Shown here one piece after another: positions 19,012-29,000 of a stretch of DNA of 37,406 nucleotides. Position 1 is the first letter of the stretch; the number at the start of each line of letters is the position of its first letter. Position numbers and translations under genes: made by a program. The notes under the pieces were generated by a model, which saw only the letters and a program-made list of their open reading frames with translations, had not been told where the DNA came from and made no database searches. The stretch lies in the NCBI GenBank assembly GCA_903842505.1, contig CAIMMI010000212.1, positions 1 through 37,406 on the forward strand. The letters are read 5' to 3'. Origin of the DNA: an uncultured Verrucomicrobiota bacterium (lineage in GTDB: Bacteria > Verrucomicrobiota > Verrucomicrobiia > Limisphaerales > UBA9464).

Positions 19012-21711
19012 ATGAACACGACCAAGCACTGGCCCATCTGGATCGCGCTCGGCGCCCTGATGCTGTTCTCCGCAGCCTCCGTCGCACGGGCAGAACCAGC
19101 CATTCCCGGCACACGCTCCAGCCAACTCGATCCGGGGCTGAAAGGATTGGTGCTGATCGACGAGTTGAACTGCGCGGCCTGTCATGTCGGCTCCGACTCC
19201 CTGAGGACCAGCTCCAAGCAGGCGCCACGCCTGTCCGACGTCGGTTCCCGGGTGAATCCCGGTTACCTGGAGACCTTCATCCGCGATCCGCACGGGACCA
19301 AGCCCGGCACGACCATGCCGGACCTCCTGAAATCCCTCGGCGAACAGGAAAGAAAGGAAGTCGCCACCTCGATCACCCACTTCCTGCTCTCCCTGAAGGC
19401 GAATGACTTCTCGCTGCAACCTCCGGATGCCGTGGCCGCCCGACTCGGGAAGCGCCTCTTCCATTCCCGCGGTTGCGCTCAATGTCACGCACCCCGCGAC
19501 GACTCGGGGACCGAGATCCCGACCCACGCTTCGGTACCGCTGGGCGCGTTGGAGAAGAAATACGGCTTCCAGGGCCTCGTGAATTTCCTGCGCCAACCCC
19601 ACGCCAGCCGACCGTCGGGTCGGATGCCCGATCTCCGCCTGGGGGGATCGGACGTGGAGCGCATCGCCCACTACCTCCTGCAACGGACGCGGGTGCCCGG
19701 ATCCTTGAACTATACCCTCTATCGAGGCGAGGTATGGGAAGGCCTGAACAGTGAGAACGTGACGGCAGAACGGGCCGGACACGTGGACGATTTCGCAGCC
19801 ACAAGCCTCGGCAAGATCCAGCATCACACCGCCCTCCGATTCGAAGGCTGGGTGAACCTTTCCAACCGGGGAACCTATACGTTTTTCCTCGAAGCCAACG
19901 GGGGCTCGCTGGTCATCGACGGAAAGCCGGTCATCACCCAGGAACCCAGCGACCAGCGCGGCGTCAAACAACTGCAGGCCTCGACCGAACTCGAATCGGG
20001 CCGGCATGCGATCCAGTTGACCTACTTCCACACGGGGCATTCGCCGAAGTTCTCCTTCGATATGGAAGGCCCTCAGTTTCCGAAGGGTCCCCTTCCCTCC
20101 TCGATGCTCTCGGTTTCCAGGGAACCCATCGCTCCCTTCGAACCCTTCAAGACCAACCCTGAACTGGCCGCGCGCGGGCGCGAACACTTCTCCCAGTTGG
20201 GCTGCGCGAATTGCCACGATGACCTGCGCGTGCCTTCGAAGCGCTCCGTGGCCTTCGGCCAACTGAATCCGACCCGAGGTTGCCTGTCTTCAGCCGCCGG
20301 ACCGTGGCCGCAGTTCGATCTCACCTCGGAACAGCGCGGATGGATCTCCCAGGCCCTGCCACAAGCCGAACACCCGAAACTCAACGACCCGCAACAGGTC
20401 GACAAGACGCTCGCCACGTTCAATTGCATCGCCTGCCACGAACGCGCCGGCCTCGGTGGAATCCCGCCCGAGCGCAACGCCCTCTTCACCGGATCCCAGC
20501 CGGGCCTTGGGGATCAGGGTCGACTGCCGCCGCCGCTGACTCACGTCGGGGCGAAGCTGACCCCGGAGTGGCTCGCCGAAGTCCTGCTCCACGGCAAACG
20601 CCAGCGCGACTACGTCGATGCCAGCATGCCTCAGTTCGGTGAGGCCAACATCGGCCACCTGGTTGCCCTCTTCGGCAAGGTGGACACCCTTGAAAAGGCC
20701 CGGATCCCCCGGGTGGCCAACGTCGAGGAATCCAGGAATGCCGGTCACCAGATGGTGGGAACGGGCGGACTGAGCTGCATTGCCTGCCACGAGTTCAATG
20801 GACAGAAGTCGGGCGAAGTCAGCGCCCTCGACATCGCCCGTGTTTCCGGGCGACTCCAGAAGAACTGGTTCCACCTCTACCTGCGCCAACCCTCGCGCTT
20901 TCACCCCACCGTGATCATGCCCATCTACTGGGCCGACGGCCAATCCCCCCTGCCCAACGTCCTGGATGGCGACGCCTCCCAACAGATCGAGGCGATCTGG
21001 CTCTACCTCGAAGGAGGCGTCCGCGCCCGGAAGCCGATCGGCCTGTCCCGGCAGTCGAACGAACTCCGCGTCGGAGACACAACCGAGATCTGCCGCGGCC
21101 AGAGCCCCGCAGGTTATCGGGGGATCGGCGTCGGGTATCCGGAGCGGATCCACCTCGCCTTCGATTCCGGGGAGATGGCCCTGCGACAACTGTGGAAGGG
21201 CGAGTTCGCCAGCGTGGATTCCGGTCACTTTCGCCCCCGGGGCACGGACCTGATCTCCTTTCCTCCCGGCATCCCCTTCCATCGACTGAAGTCGCTCGAG
21301 GACCCATGGCCCTACAAGGGCAAGGCGAACCATGCCTTCCCTCAGGACCAAGGTTACCAGTTCCGCGGCTATCATCTGGATTCCGCGCGTCGGCCGACCT
21401 TCCGATACCTTTACGGCGACATCGCCGTAGAGGACTTCTTCGAGGACCTGCGCGACAAGGCCGGCAAACCCTACTTCCAGCGGACGCTCCGCCTGGAAAC
21501 CCCCACCGGGTCCACGCCCTTCTACTTCCGGGCAGCCGGCGGCAAGCGGATCAATACCCGCTCCAACCGCAGCTTCGAAGTCGACGCCCTCCAACTGCGC
21601 ATCATCAGCGATCATGCGGGGATCGTGCGTCAGGGCGAAAACGCCGACGTCCTGATCCCTCTGACCCTGCCGAAGGGCCGCTCCACCCTCACCCTGGAAT
21701 ACCAATGGTAA
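19012..21711 (+). CDS. Exported pentahaem cytochrome c protein with PA14 domain
   Basis: The 899-residue protein has a signal peptide (about 1-27, ending VARAEP) and five CXXCH haem sites: CAACH at 54, CAQCH at 155, CANCH at 398, CIACH at 472 and CIACH at 589. Residues about 230-350 are a PA14 carbohydrate-binding beta-barrel (LNYTLYRGEVWEGL; RFEGWVNLSNRGTYTFFLEA; GSLVIDGKPVI) inserted between haems 2 and 3. The C-terminal ~250 residues are beta-rich with no family I recognise. A role in periplasmic electron transfer with binding of a glycan is inferred. The next gene starts inside its last codons (overlap ATGGTAA), so the products are likely made together. No Shine-Dalgarno is visible before the ATG. 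Confidence 0.87.
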   Translation: MNTTKHWPIWIALGALMLFSAASVARAEPAIPGTRSSQLDPGLKGLVLIDELNCAACHVGSDSLRTSSKQAPRLSDVGSRVNPGYLETFIRDPHGTKPGTTMPDLLKSLGEQERKEVATSITHFLLSLKANDFSLQPPDAVAARLGKRLFHSRGCAQCHAPRDDSGTEIPTHASVPLGALEKKYGFQGLVNFLRQPHASRPSGRMPDLRLGGSDVERIAHYLLQRTRVPGSLNYTLYRGEVWEGLNSENVTAERAGHVDDFAATSLGKIQHHTALRFEGWVNLSNRGTYTFFLEANGGSLVIDGKPVITQEPSDQRGVKQLQASTELESGRHAIQLTYFHTGHSPKFSFDMEGPQFPKGPLPSSMLSVSREPIAPFEPFKTNPELAARGREHFSQLGCANCHDDLRVPSKRSVAFGQLNPTRGCLSSAAGPWPQFDLTSEQRGWISQALPQAEHPKLNDPQQVDKTLATFNCIACHERAGLGGIPPERNALFTGSQPGLGDQGRLPPPLTHVGAKLTPEWLAEVLLHGKRQRDYVDASMPQFGEANIGHLVALFGKVDTLEKARIPRVANVEESRNAGHQMVGTGGLSCIACHEFNGQKSGEVSALDIARVSGRLQKNWFHLYLRQPSRFHPTVIMPIYWADGQSPLPNVLDGDASQQIEAIWLYLEGGVRARKPIGLSRQSNELRVGDTTEICRGQSPAGYRGIGVGYPERIHLAFDSGEMALRQLWKGEFASVDSGHFRPRGTDLISFPPGIPFHRLKSLEDPWPYKGKANHAFPQDQGYQFRGYHLDSARRPTFRYLYGDIAVEDFFEDLRDKAGKPYFQRTLRLETPTGSTPFYFRAAGGKRINTRSNRSFEVDALQLRIISDHAGIVRQGENADVLIPLTLPKGRSTLTLEYQW

Positions 21712-23198
21712 CCCTGCGTCACCGGTTGACCCTCCTGGCCCTCGCCTTCACCCCGCTCCTCCACGCCGGCGAAGACCTCGGCGCGATGTGGGGCACCGCC
21801 ACGGAGGAGGCGAAATACTATCCCATCGTCGAGATCCCGATCGCCGCCGGAGTGCCCATGCGACCGGGCAGTTTTGAAAGTCTTCCCGATGGCCGACTCG
21901 CGGTCGGCACCCGACGCGGGGACATCTACTTCATCCGGGGCGCTTTCGATTCGCCCCCGAAACCGGAGTATCACCTGTTCGCCAGCGGTCAGGATGAAAT
22001 CTTCAGCCTGTCCTGGAAGGACGGCGCCATGACCGCCACCACCTGGGGCGAGGTCACCCGCATCTCCGACTCCAACGGCGACGGGATCGCTGACCGGTAC
22101 GATACGCTGTCCAGCAACTGGGGTTACGCCGAGGGACACGAGTTCGCCTTCGGCTCCAAGCACGATCCGAAGGGCAACATCTGGGTCGCGCTGGGTCTCA
22201 GTGGATCCTATGAGTCGCACAATCTGTTCCGGGGTTGGGCGGTCCAGGTGACCCCGCAGGGAAAGATGATCCCCATTTGCAGCGGCCTCCGCAGCCCCGG
22301 CGGTGTCGGTGCCAACGCCGAGGGCGCCATGTTCGTGATCGAGAGCCAGGGTCCCTGGAACGGATGCTGTTCCCTCAAGCATCTCAAGCCGGGCGCCTTC
22401 CTCGGACACCCCGCGAGTTATAACTGGTATCCGTTCGCCCCCGGCCTGAAAGCCCCCGCGCTCGAACCCAATGGCGATTCGCGCATGGGAATCGAAAAGA
22501 AGCGGGTCAAGGAACTCGTGCCACCCGCGGTGAAGTTTCCCTACATCAAGATGGGCCGTTCGATCTCCGGCTTCCGCCTCAACCAGACCGGCGGCCGATT
22601 CGGTCCCTTCGAGAACCAACTGTTCCTGGGCGACTACAGCCTGAGCCTGATCCTGCGGGCCACCACCGAGCAGATCAACGGAGTGTGGCAGGGCGCCTGC
22701 TACCCCTTCCGCGAGGGATTGGCCACGGGGATCATGAACGTCGAGTTCTCGCCCAAGGGCCAACTCATCGCCGGCGGATTCACCACCAGCAGCCAGTGGC
22801 CGGTGCGCGGGAAGGAACCGTTCGCCCTCCAACGCATCGACTGGAATGGCGTCGTCCCCTTCGAGATCCGGGAGATCAACATCCGGAACGATGGCTTCCT
22901 CATCACGTTCACCCAACCCGTCGACAAGGCCGCGGCATCCAATCCGGACGCCTACCGGATCACCACCTATACCCACGTCTATGACGGGGGCTATGGCAGC
23001 CCGGAGGTGGACCAGACGACGGCCCGCGTCACCGGAGCCACCCCTTCCGCCGACGGTCTTTCGGTGAGGCTTTCCCTCGACAAGATCACCGAGGACCACA
23101 TCCACGATTTTGACCTTTCCCGCATCACCTCGCAGGCGGGCAAGCCCCTCCTGCACACCAAGGCCTACTACACCGTCAACGAAATCCCGAGGAACTAG
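21705..23198 (+). CDS. Exported sorbosone-dehydrogenase-like beta-propeller protein
   Basis: The 497-residue product begins with a signal peptide (VTLRHRLTLLALAFTPLLHA). It resembles the glucose/sorbosone dehydrogenase-type propellers common in PVC bacteria (PGSFESLPDGRLAVGTRRGD; ISDSNGDGIADRYDTLSSNW; GLRSPGGVGANAEGAMFV). Such proteins oxidise sugars with PQQ or a related cofactor and pass electrons to cytochromes, which fits the pentahaem gene just upstream. The C-terminal ~110 residues form a beta-sandwich-like segment (FLITFTQPVDKAAASNPDAY). The start at 21705 lies within the end of the preceding gene (7-nt overlap) and is where the signal peptide begins. Catalytic activity is inferred, since many members of this group lack demonstrated substrates. 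Confidence 0.82.
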   Translation: MVTLRHRLTLLALAFTPLLHAGEDLGAMWGTATEEAKYYPIVEIPIAAGVPMRPGSFESLPDGRLAVGTRRGDIYFIRGAFDSPPKPEYHLFASGQDEIFSLSWKDGAMTATTWGEVTRISDSNGDGIADRYDTLSSNWGYAEGHEFAFGSKHDPKGNIWVALGLSGSYESHNLFRGWAVQVTPQGKMIPICSGLRSPGGVGANAEGAMFVIESQGPWNGCCSLKHLKPGAFLGHPASYNWYPFAPGLKAPALEPNGDSRMGIEKKRVKELVPPAVKFPYIKMGRSISGFRLNQTGGRFGPFENQLFLGDYSLSLILRATTEQINGVWQGACYPFREGLATGIMNVEFSPKGQLIAGGFTTSSQWPVRGKEPFALQRIDWNGVVPFEIREINIRNDGFLITFTQPVDKAAASNPDAYRITTYTHVYDGGYGSPEVDQTTARVTGATPSADGLSVRLSLDKITEDHIHDFDLSRITSQAGKPLLHTKAYYTVNEIPRN

Positions 23199-23214
23199 AC
23201 CCTCCCCCCGCACC

Positions 23215-24243
23215 ATGCGCCACACACTCCTCCGCCTGTTCTGCTCCCTCACGATCCTGATCGCCGGCGGCCTCGCCCAGGCTGCGGACAGCCAACCCTG
23301 GCTGACCTATCCCGGAGCCAGCGGACCCGGCAAGGGCAAGCGCATCGTGCTGATCGCCGCCGACCAGGAATATCGGAGCGAACAGTCGATGCCCATGATG
23401 GCAAAGGTCCTCAGCACGCATCACGGCTTCGATTGCACGGTGCTGTTCGCCGTCAACGAGAAGGGAGAGGTCGACCCGACCATGCCGGTCTATCCGGAGA
23501 AGGGTCAGGTGTTCAAGGAGCACCACATTCCCGGCCTGGAACAACTCGCCTCGGCCGACCTCGTCGTCTTCTTTCCCCGCCTGCTGACGCTTCCCATGGC
23601 CGAACGGGAACAGATCGTGAAGTATCTCGATTCCGGCCGTCCCATCCTCTCGATCCGCACCGGGAACCACGGTTTTCACGCCGCCCTGCCCTATAAGATC
23701 AACGGCAAACAGGTCCGCTGGGGCGAGGACATCCTCGGTGGAACCTTCCTGAACCATCACGGCCAATGGCACGCCGATTCCACCCGCGGCATCCTGGTTC
23801 CCGAACAGAAGAACCACCCCATCCTCTCCGGCGTGACCGACATCTGGGGTAACTCGGATGTCTACCGCACCTATAAGGAGGGAACCCGCCTCCCCTCCGA
23901 CTGCACCGCCCTCGTCATGGGCCAACCGCTCCTGGGCCGGAATCACGATGACGCCCCCAACCCCGAACTGGAACCGCTGCCGGTCGCGTGGTTCAAGTAC
24001 TGGCAGACCAGCACTGGAAAGCGCGCCCGCGTCTTTCAATCCACCATGGGCAGCGCCCACGACTTCCAATCCGCCGGTCTGCGCCGCCTCATCGTCAACG
24101 CCACCTACTGGAGCCTCGAAATGGAGTCCGCCATCAACCCGACCCGCAGCGTCGACATCGTAGGCTCCTACCAACCGCTCGAAAGCGGCTTCAACTACAA
24201 GGAACTCGGCGTCGTTCCCAAGCCGATCTCCGCGTACCGATAG
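23215..24243 (+). CDS. ThuA-like domain protein, exported
   Basis: The 342-residue protein has a signal peptide (HTLLRLFCSLTILIAGGLAQA) followed by a ThuA-like fold of the class I glutamine-amidotransferase-like superfamily (KRIVLIAADQEYRSEQSMPM; DLVVFFPRLLTLP; HHGQWHADSTRGILVPE; HPILSGVTDIWGNSDVY). ThuA was described in trehalose utilisation; in PVC genomes these proteins accompany sugar dehydrogenases and cytochromes, as here. It begins 16 nt after the propeller gene, making it the third member of the unit. A carbohydrate-processing role is inferred from family and context. The catalytic residue is not evident to me. Confidence 0.85.
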   Translation: MRHTLLRLFCSLTILIAGGLAQAADSQPWLTYPGASGPGKGKRIVLIAADQEYRSEQSMPMMAKVLSTHHGFDCTVLFAVNEKGEVDPTMPVYPEKGQVFKEHHIPGLEQLASADLVVFFPRLLTLPMAEREQIVKYLDSGRPILSIRTGNHGFHAALPYKINGKQVRWGEDILGGTFLNHHGQWHADSTRGILVPEQKNHPILSGVTDIWGNSDVYRTYKEGTRLPSDCTALVMGQPLLGRNHDDAPNPELEPLPVAWFKYWQTSTGKRARVFQSTMGSAHDFQSAGLRRLIVNATYWSLEMESAINPTRSVDIVGSYQPLESGFNYKELGVVPKPISAYR

Positions 24244-24303
24244 AGCCGGATGGGGAGTCACGAGTTTCAAGATTCAAGTTTCCCCCGCTGCATACTTGAA
24301 ACT

Positions 24304-24488
24304 GAACCTGGAAAAGACTGTTGAAACCGCCGATGACGCCGAGGACGCCGATAGACAGGGACTTGAAGTGAAACGCCCGCGCACCTGCGAGGTGACGGCC
24401 AAACCCAACATGGATTCGGTGGTCCAGCCCCTCCATCCGCGGAATCGGCGATATCTGCGGTTAAATGAACTGCCGGTTTTAGGCTGAA
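24304..24488 (+). repeat. 185-bp inverted-arm repeat element, copy 1
   Basis: The ends (TGAACCTGGAAAAG on the left, AACTGCCGGTTTTAGGCTGAA on the right) match those of copy 2 at 25869-26054, which is in reverse orientation. Inside, AACCGCCGATGACGCC near 24326 pairs approximately with GGCGATATCTGCGGTT near 24447, so each copy is itself an inverted repeat. A central CACCTGCGAGGTGAC resembles the centre of copy 2. The element lies in the 366-bp spacer 24244-24609 between the convergent ThuA and NHL genes. Its right flank continues into the GGCTCGACGGAGTCTCGC motif also seen near position 53. No gene or clear terminator is present in the spacer. Confidence 0.75.
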
Positions 24489-24609
24489 AACTTCGAACTC
24501 CGGAACGGCTCGACGGAGTCTCGCGCCACCCCGTGAGGGATCAATTCAACTCCACATCAACGAGCCCACCCGCAATCACCCCAACCCTGAGCCCCCATCC
24601 GGCCGCGAC

Positions 24610-25872
24610 CTAGGGAAGCTCCACCACCTGATAAAACCGCTTGGCCGACCGGGATTCATCCGTTGCTTCGGATTGGGTGGAAACCGCCTTCCGTTCGGAC
24701 AACGGGATCCAGGGTGTGCCGAGGTCGTCGCGGGTGAGGAGGCGGTAGGTGCGTCCGGGAATGCTTTCCCAGGAAATGCTCACTCCGCCCTTCGCCGGAC
24801 GCGTCACGCTGAGGGTGAAGGGCAGCTTCACCTCCCGAAGGATCTGGTTGTACGTATCGGACACCACCAGCGAACCCGCCGCCGTGACCACCAATCCGTA
24901 AGGGTTGAAGAGGCGTCCGACCCGGAGGTCGCCATCGGTGCTCCCCTCGCTGCCGGCGAGACCCGCGACGGTCGAAACCGTTCCATCCGGCTTCACCCGG
25001 CGCAGGACATGGTTGGACGAGTCGACCACGTACAGCGAACCCCGCGCATCGAAGGCGAGTCCGGCCGGATTGCAGAAACGCGACCGGTCGGCTGAGCCGT
25101 CCAGACAACCGTCGTCGCCCGCCTTGCCGGCGAACGTCGTCACCGTCCCGTTGGTGGAGAACCGGCGCAGGGTGTGATTTGCGGAGTCGGCGATGAGCAG
25201 GTTGCCCGCGGCATCGAAGGCGAGTCCAACCGGTCCGTTGAACCGGGCGGCGGCAGCCGGGCCGTCTTCCGTACCCCAAACCCCGAGGTCACCGGCGAGG
25301 GTGCTGACGGTGGTATCGGGTGCGATACGACGAATGGCGTGATTGCCGGCGTCGGCCACCACGAGCGAACCATCCCGGGCGAGGGCCAGCCCGAGTGGGG
25401 AATGGAAACGCGCCTCCCCGCCCATCCCGTTCACGGCGCCCGATTCCCCGACCTTTCCGGCGAAGGTGCTGATGCGACCTCCGGGCGCGACCCGGCGAAT
25501 GACGTGATTGCCGGAGTCCGCGACGAAGATCGTGCCATCCGGAGCCACCACCAACGCGGTGGGAGAATCGAAGTGCGCGGCATCCATGCCTGGCTGACCT
25601 GGCTGCCCGGCCAGCGTGATCACGGAACCCTCGAGACCGAGGCGACGCAGGCAGTGGTTGGCGGAGTCGGCAATCAGGAGATTGCCGACCGCGTCCAAAG
25701 CCAATCCGGCTGGATCCGAGAACCGAGCCTGAGCGCCGGGTCCGTCGGCGTGCGCGGCGATTTCAGGGGCACCGGCCAGCGTATGGATGGAACTGCCGGC
25801 AGAGGCAATGGGGGCCGCGGTGAACAGCACCGCAAGGCAGAGCCAACCCCGGGATTTCCGAAGACCGTTCAT
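24610..25872 (-). CDS. Exported NHL-repeat beta-propeller protein
   Basis: The 420-residue protein has a signal peptide (GWLCLAVLFTAAPIASAG) and six NHL repeats at about residues 45-345, each with a pattern like FSDPAGLALDAVGNLLIADS then NHCLRR, enough for one six-bladed propeller. The last ~75 residues (VSISWESIPGRTYRL to KRFYQVVELP) resemble a small beta-sandwich often found at the end of verrucomicrobial exported proteins. NHL propellers bind proteins or ligands; no enzymatic role is evident. The start at 25872 is chosen because the signal peptide begins there; the frame extends upstream to 26055, but that part is repeat copy 2. It lies downstream of the decahaem gene on the same strand, separated exactly by the repeat. 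Confidence 0.86.
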   Translation of the reverse strand: MNGLRKSRGWLCLAVLFTAAPIASAGSSIHTLAGAPEIAAHADGPGAQARFSDPAGLALDAVGNLLIADSANHCLRRLGLEGSVITLAGQPGQPGMDAAHFDSPTALVVAPDGTIFVADSGNHVIRRVAPGGRISTFAGKVGESGAVNGMGGEARFHSPLGLALARDGSLVVADAGNHAIRRIAPDTTVSTLAGDLGVWGTEDGPAAAARFNGPVGLAFDAAGNLLIADSANHTLRRFSTNGTVTTFAGKAGDDGCLDGSADRSRFCNPAGLAFDARGSLYVVDSSNHVLRRVKPDGTVSTVAGLAGSEGSTDGDLRVGRLFNPYGLVVTAAGSLVVSDTYNQILREVKLPFTLSVTRPAKGGVSISWESIPGRTYRLLTRDDLGTPWIPLSERKAVSTQSEATDESRSAKRFYQVVELP

Positions 25873-26054
25873 CCTGAAACCGGCAGTTGGGTTATCCACC
25901 GATTTCACAGATTTCACAGATGGACTGGAACCAGAGGCCCCACCGCTTCGCCGTTTCCATGTCACCCGCAGGGTGAAACGACAGCCTCTCTCAACTGGCT
26001 TCCAATCCGTGGAATCGGTGCAATCTGTGGATCCAACCGCCTTTTCCAGGTTCA
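25869..26054 (-). repeat. 186-bp inverted-arm repeat element, copy 2, filling an intergenic gap
   Basis: Read on the minus strand it starts TGAACCTGGAAAAGGCGG and ends AACTGCCGGTTTCAGGATGAA. The terminal 21 bases match copy 1 at 19 positions. Inner arms GGATCCACAGATTGCACCG and GATTTCACAGATTTCACAG (in opposite sense) can pair imperfectly. The first TGA is the stop codon of the decahaem cytochrome gene, and the ATG within the last seven bases is the NHL start codon, so the element occupies the whole intergenic gap. It could shape mRNA stability between the two genes. Confidence 0.78.
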
Positions 26055-29000
26055 TTCGCGCCCCCTTCGGATCAACCGTTCGCCGGGATACCGGGGCGAT
26101 GGCGCGGGCAATGGCGGTTCCGCCTGAAACTCGCGCGTCGGCTTGAGCTCGATCCCGGCACCCGTCCGCAGCGGACCTGGTCCACCCGCAACGTCACTCA
26201 CGCGGAATTCAGGACCGGTGTTCTTGCCCGTTGCCGCGTCCAGGTGCCGGAACAGCATGCCGAATTCCTCGGCATTGAACGGCCGACTCCCGCGGCGCCC
26301 GAAGACCACCGTCTGACCTCCGCTTTCGTCCACGACCCGGTCCCGGTCCAGGCCCCGGCTGACCGCGATCGCGGGTTTGTCCGTCGGATAGGTGGCGATC
26401 AGCCTGGGGTTGGGGGCGGGACTGAACCCGTGATGATTCGGGACATTCTCGGGCGAGATGAGCTGGATCACCCGCAGACCGTTCCTTCCATCGGCAAGCA
26501 GCCCATACATCGAGGCGGCAATGCTCCCGATCTGGACGGCCCGGGCGTCGTTGATCGCCCCATCGGCGTTGAAATGGCTGAGCAGCTTCGGCTGGGCAGG
26601 ATTGGCAATGTCCACCATCGCCAGCCCACGGGGACCGTCCGGCACATAAAGATACGTCCGCGCGGCGTACAGGCGACCGGCCTGCGCCAGCGGTACGGAT
26701 GCAACCAACCTCGGCTCATAGGGCGAAGACAGGTCGGCCACCTTCACGCCATCGGCATCACTGATGAACGCATAGCGCCATTGCACAGCGATGGCATGCG
26801 GGCGGTTCAGGACGAGCCCCGATGACTCCGCTGTCCCGGATGCGTCCCTCGAAGGCAAGTGTCCCTTGATTTCGGGTTTCGTGGGATCACGGACATCCAC
26901 GACGAACAGGCCGTTCCTGCCGACCAGATACAAATGCCTGGCCCCGGCGAAATAGCCGTGTTCCAGGCCGGTAAGCTGGCCCTCCGGATTGAAGCGCGTG
27001 ACGGGTGGCAAGCCGAGGTAGGGTTCATCCAGGAAGTTGTTCGATGGATTGCCGTCGACCAGCGTCCCGACCAACACGTTGACCAGACCCTCCTCACGAT
27101 CGGTCACATAGACGAAGCCATACGGCAGGCCGCGCGCCTGCTCTTCGTTGTCGCTGTAAAGCTCGCCCAGCTTCGGATGGGTCATGGTCGGCGGATTCGT
27201 TTGCCGCAGCGGATCCACCCCCAGGGTGCTGGGAAGGATCACACTGGTGGCGTACCGGGTCCGGATCCGCGTGCGCTGGCCCAACGGACTGACCGGGGTG
27301 GTCACGATCCGCTCGCTGAAACCCTTGTGGTCAATGTTGGCGACATCGAACACCTCGAAACCGTCCGCGCCATTGGCCGTGTAGAGGTATTCACCGCGCA
27401 GCACCAGGTCGCGGATATCGCGGGCATGGTGATGGTGGGCTTCCTTCAGAACGCCTTGGTTCCGCTCGGTGTGCTCGCGCCAGGCATCGTGGTAGGCGAG
27501 TCGGTGCAGGTGGCTGCCCAGCGCCGCCTGGGGTTCCTCGCGCTCGGTCCAGACCACCGCGTGGATCCCTCCCTCGCCCGAACCCACCCAGGCATGTCGG
27601 CCCAGGAAATTGACGGTGCCCGTCCCGAAGCCCAGCAGCGAAGTCATCCAGGCGTTGTTGCTGTTGTCCTCGGCAAGGTGGCACTCGGTGCAGTTCTTCG
27701 TGGTGCCCACCCCGCTGGTGGTGTGCGGAAAATGGGGGTTGAAGGCCTGCCCGCTATAGCCTTCCGCACTCACCGTCTGCTGCTGCGAATACACCCATTC
27801 CCGGTTGGCATTCTGGGAGCCGACGAGAACGGCGCTCGACGAACGGAGCACTGCCAGTCGGTGGTTCTTGTACGTGGCGTCCTTCCCGAGTTGGAACACA
27901 TCGTCGCGCACCACCTGCGGGTTATAGGTCGTGTAATTGCGGGTCTGGGTCCCCTCGAACTTGTTGGCCGATACCCGCTGGTTGGCACGCATCGGCAGAT
28001 GGCATCCGAAACAGCTCGTGGCCCACGAGGTGTGGCAGATCTGACAGGAAACATTGGAATTCGCGTGCGCCAGTTGGGCCGCGCAGGCCGGGCTGCGATC
28101 CTCACGGAGCGGCTTGCGGTCGTCGGCCAACCAGTACGCCAGGTCGTCGGCCGACTTCTTCACCGGGGAATTCGTCCCCGGCTCGCCGGGCTTCACCTCG
28201 GGGACATCGCCCCATTCCTTGCCGTCACGACGCAGGGTCTTGGCGTAGGCACTCTTCGCGTTGTAACGCGGTGAACGGGGATCCACCGTATCCCGCGTCT
28301 GCGGAATTTCCCACACGCGGTCCGGTGCCAGGGAACTGCGTTGGAAAAGGCGCTTCCCCTCCCAGAAAAAGCGGGGCCCCCAAGGCGTGTTCCCGGTCTT
28401 CAACAGGTCCACCGACTGCGGCTTGCCCGCCTGGGAATCCCAGGACCCACCCGTGCCGCTGGTCATCAGCGTCGGCCGGGAATCGATCGTGCCATGGCAG
28501 TCCACGCACTCGATGGACGTCACGGCGCGTGGATCGCCGTACAGCATGCCGTTGCCGTGCGCATCGTGCAGGAAGTGGCAGTCCACACAATGCATGCCCC
28601 GGGCCAGGTGCACATCCTTGAGATGGACCGCCTTGTCCCACTTATGGGCGTCATCGTGCGGGATGATGCCGTCGGCCAGGTCCAGCAGGTTGCCCTTCTT
28701 GTCGCGCTTGAAGATCGCCCGGAATACCCACCCATGCCCGTGATAGTCGGCAAACTGCGTGTGTTTCAGCTGCGGATTGAGCTCGGCAACCTTGTCGAGG
28801 AAGTCCTTGTCGCTCCACAGGCCCCGCACCGCGGCGCCCTCGGGCGTTTCCAACTGCACGGCGGCGATCTCCTCCTCCGTGGGATGTTTGGCCTCGGTGA
28901 ATTGGGCCCGGGTCTTGCCACCGCGGAAATGCGGGTCATCCGCCAGCGGGTTCCCGGGGTGCGGATACAGGAACTCGCCGTCGGTCTCCTGATCCCACCA

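Noticed and set aside
24296-24487. Small 63-codon plus-strand open frame
   Set aside because: It lies wholly within repeat copy 1 and begins with TTG; it resembles the spurious peptide of copy 2.
25873-26055. N-terminal extension of the NHL protein
   Set aside because: It is translated repeat element (copy 1 gives a similar spurious peptide, beginning NLEK, at 24302), and a proper signal peptide starts at 25872.
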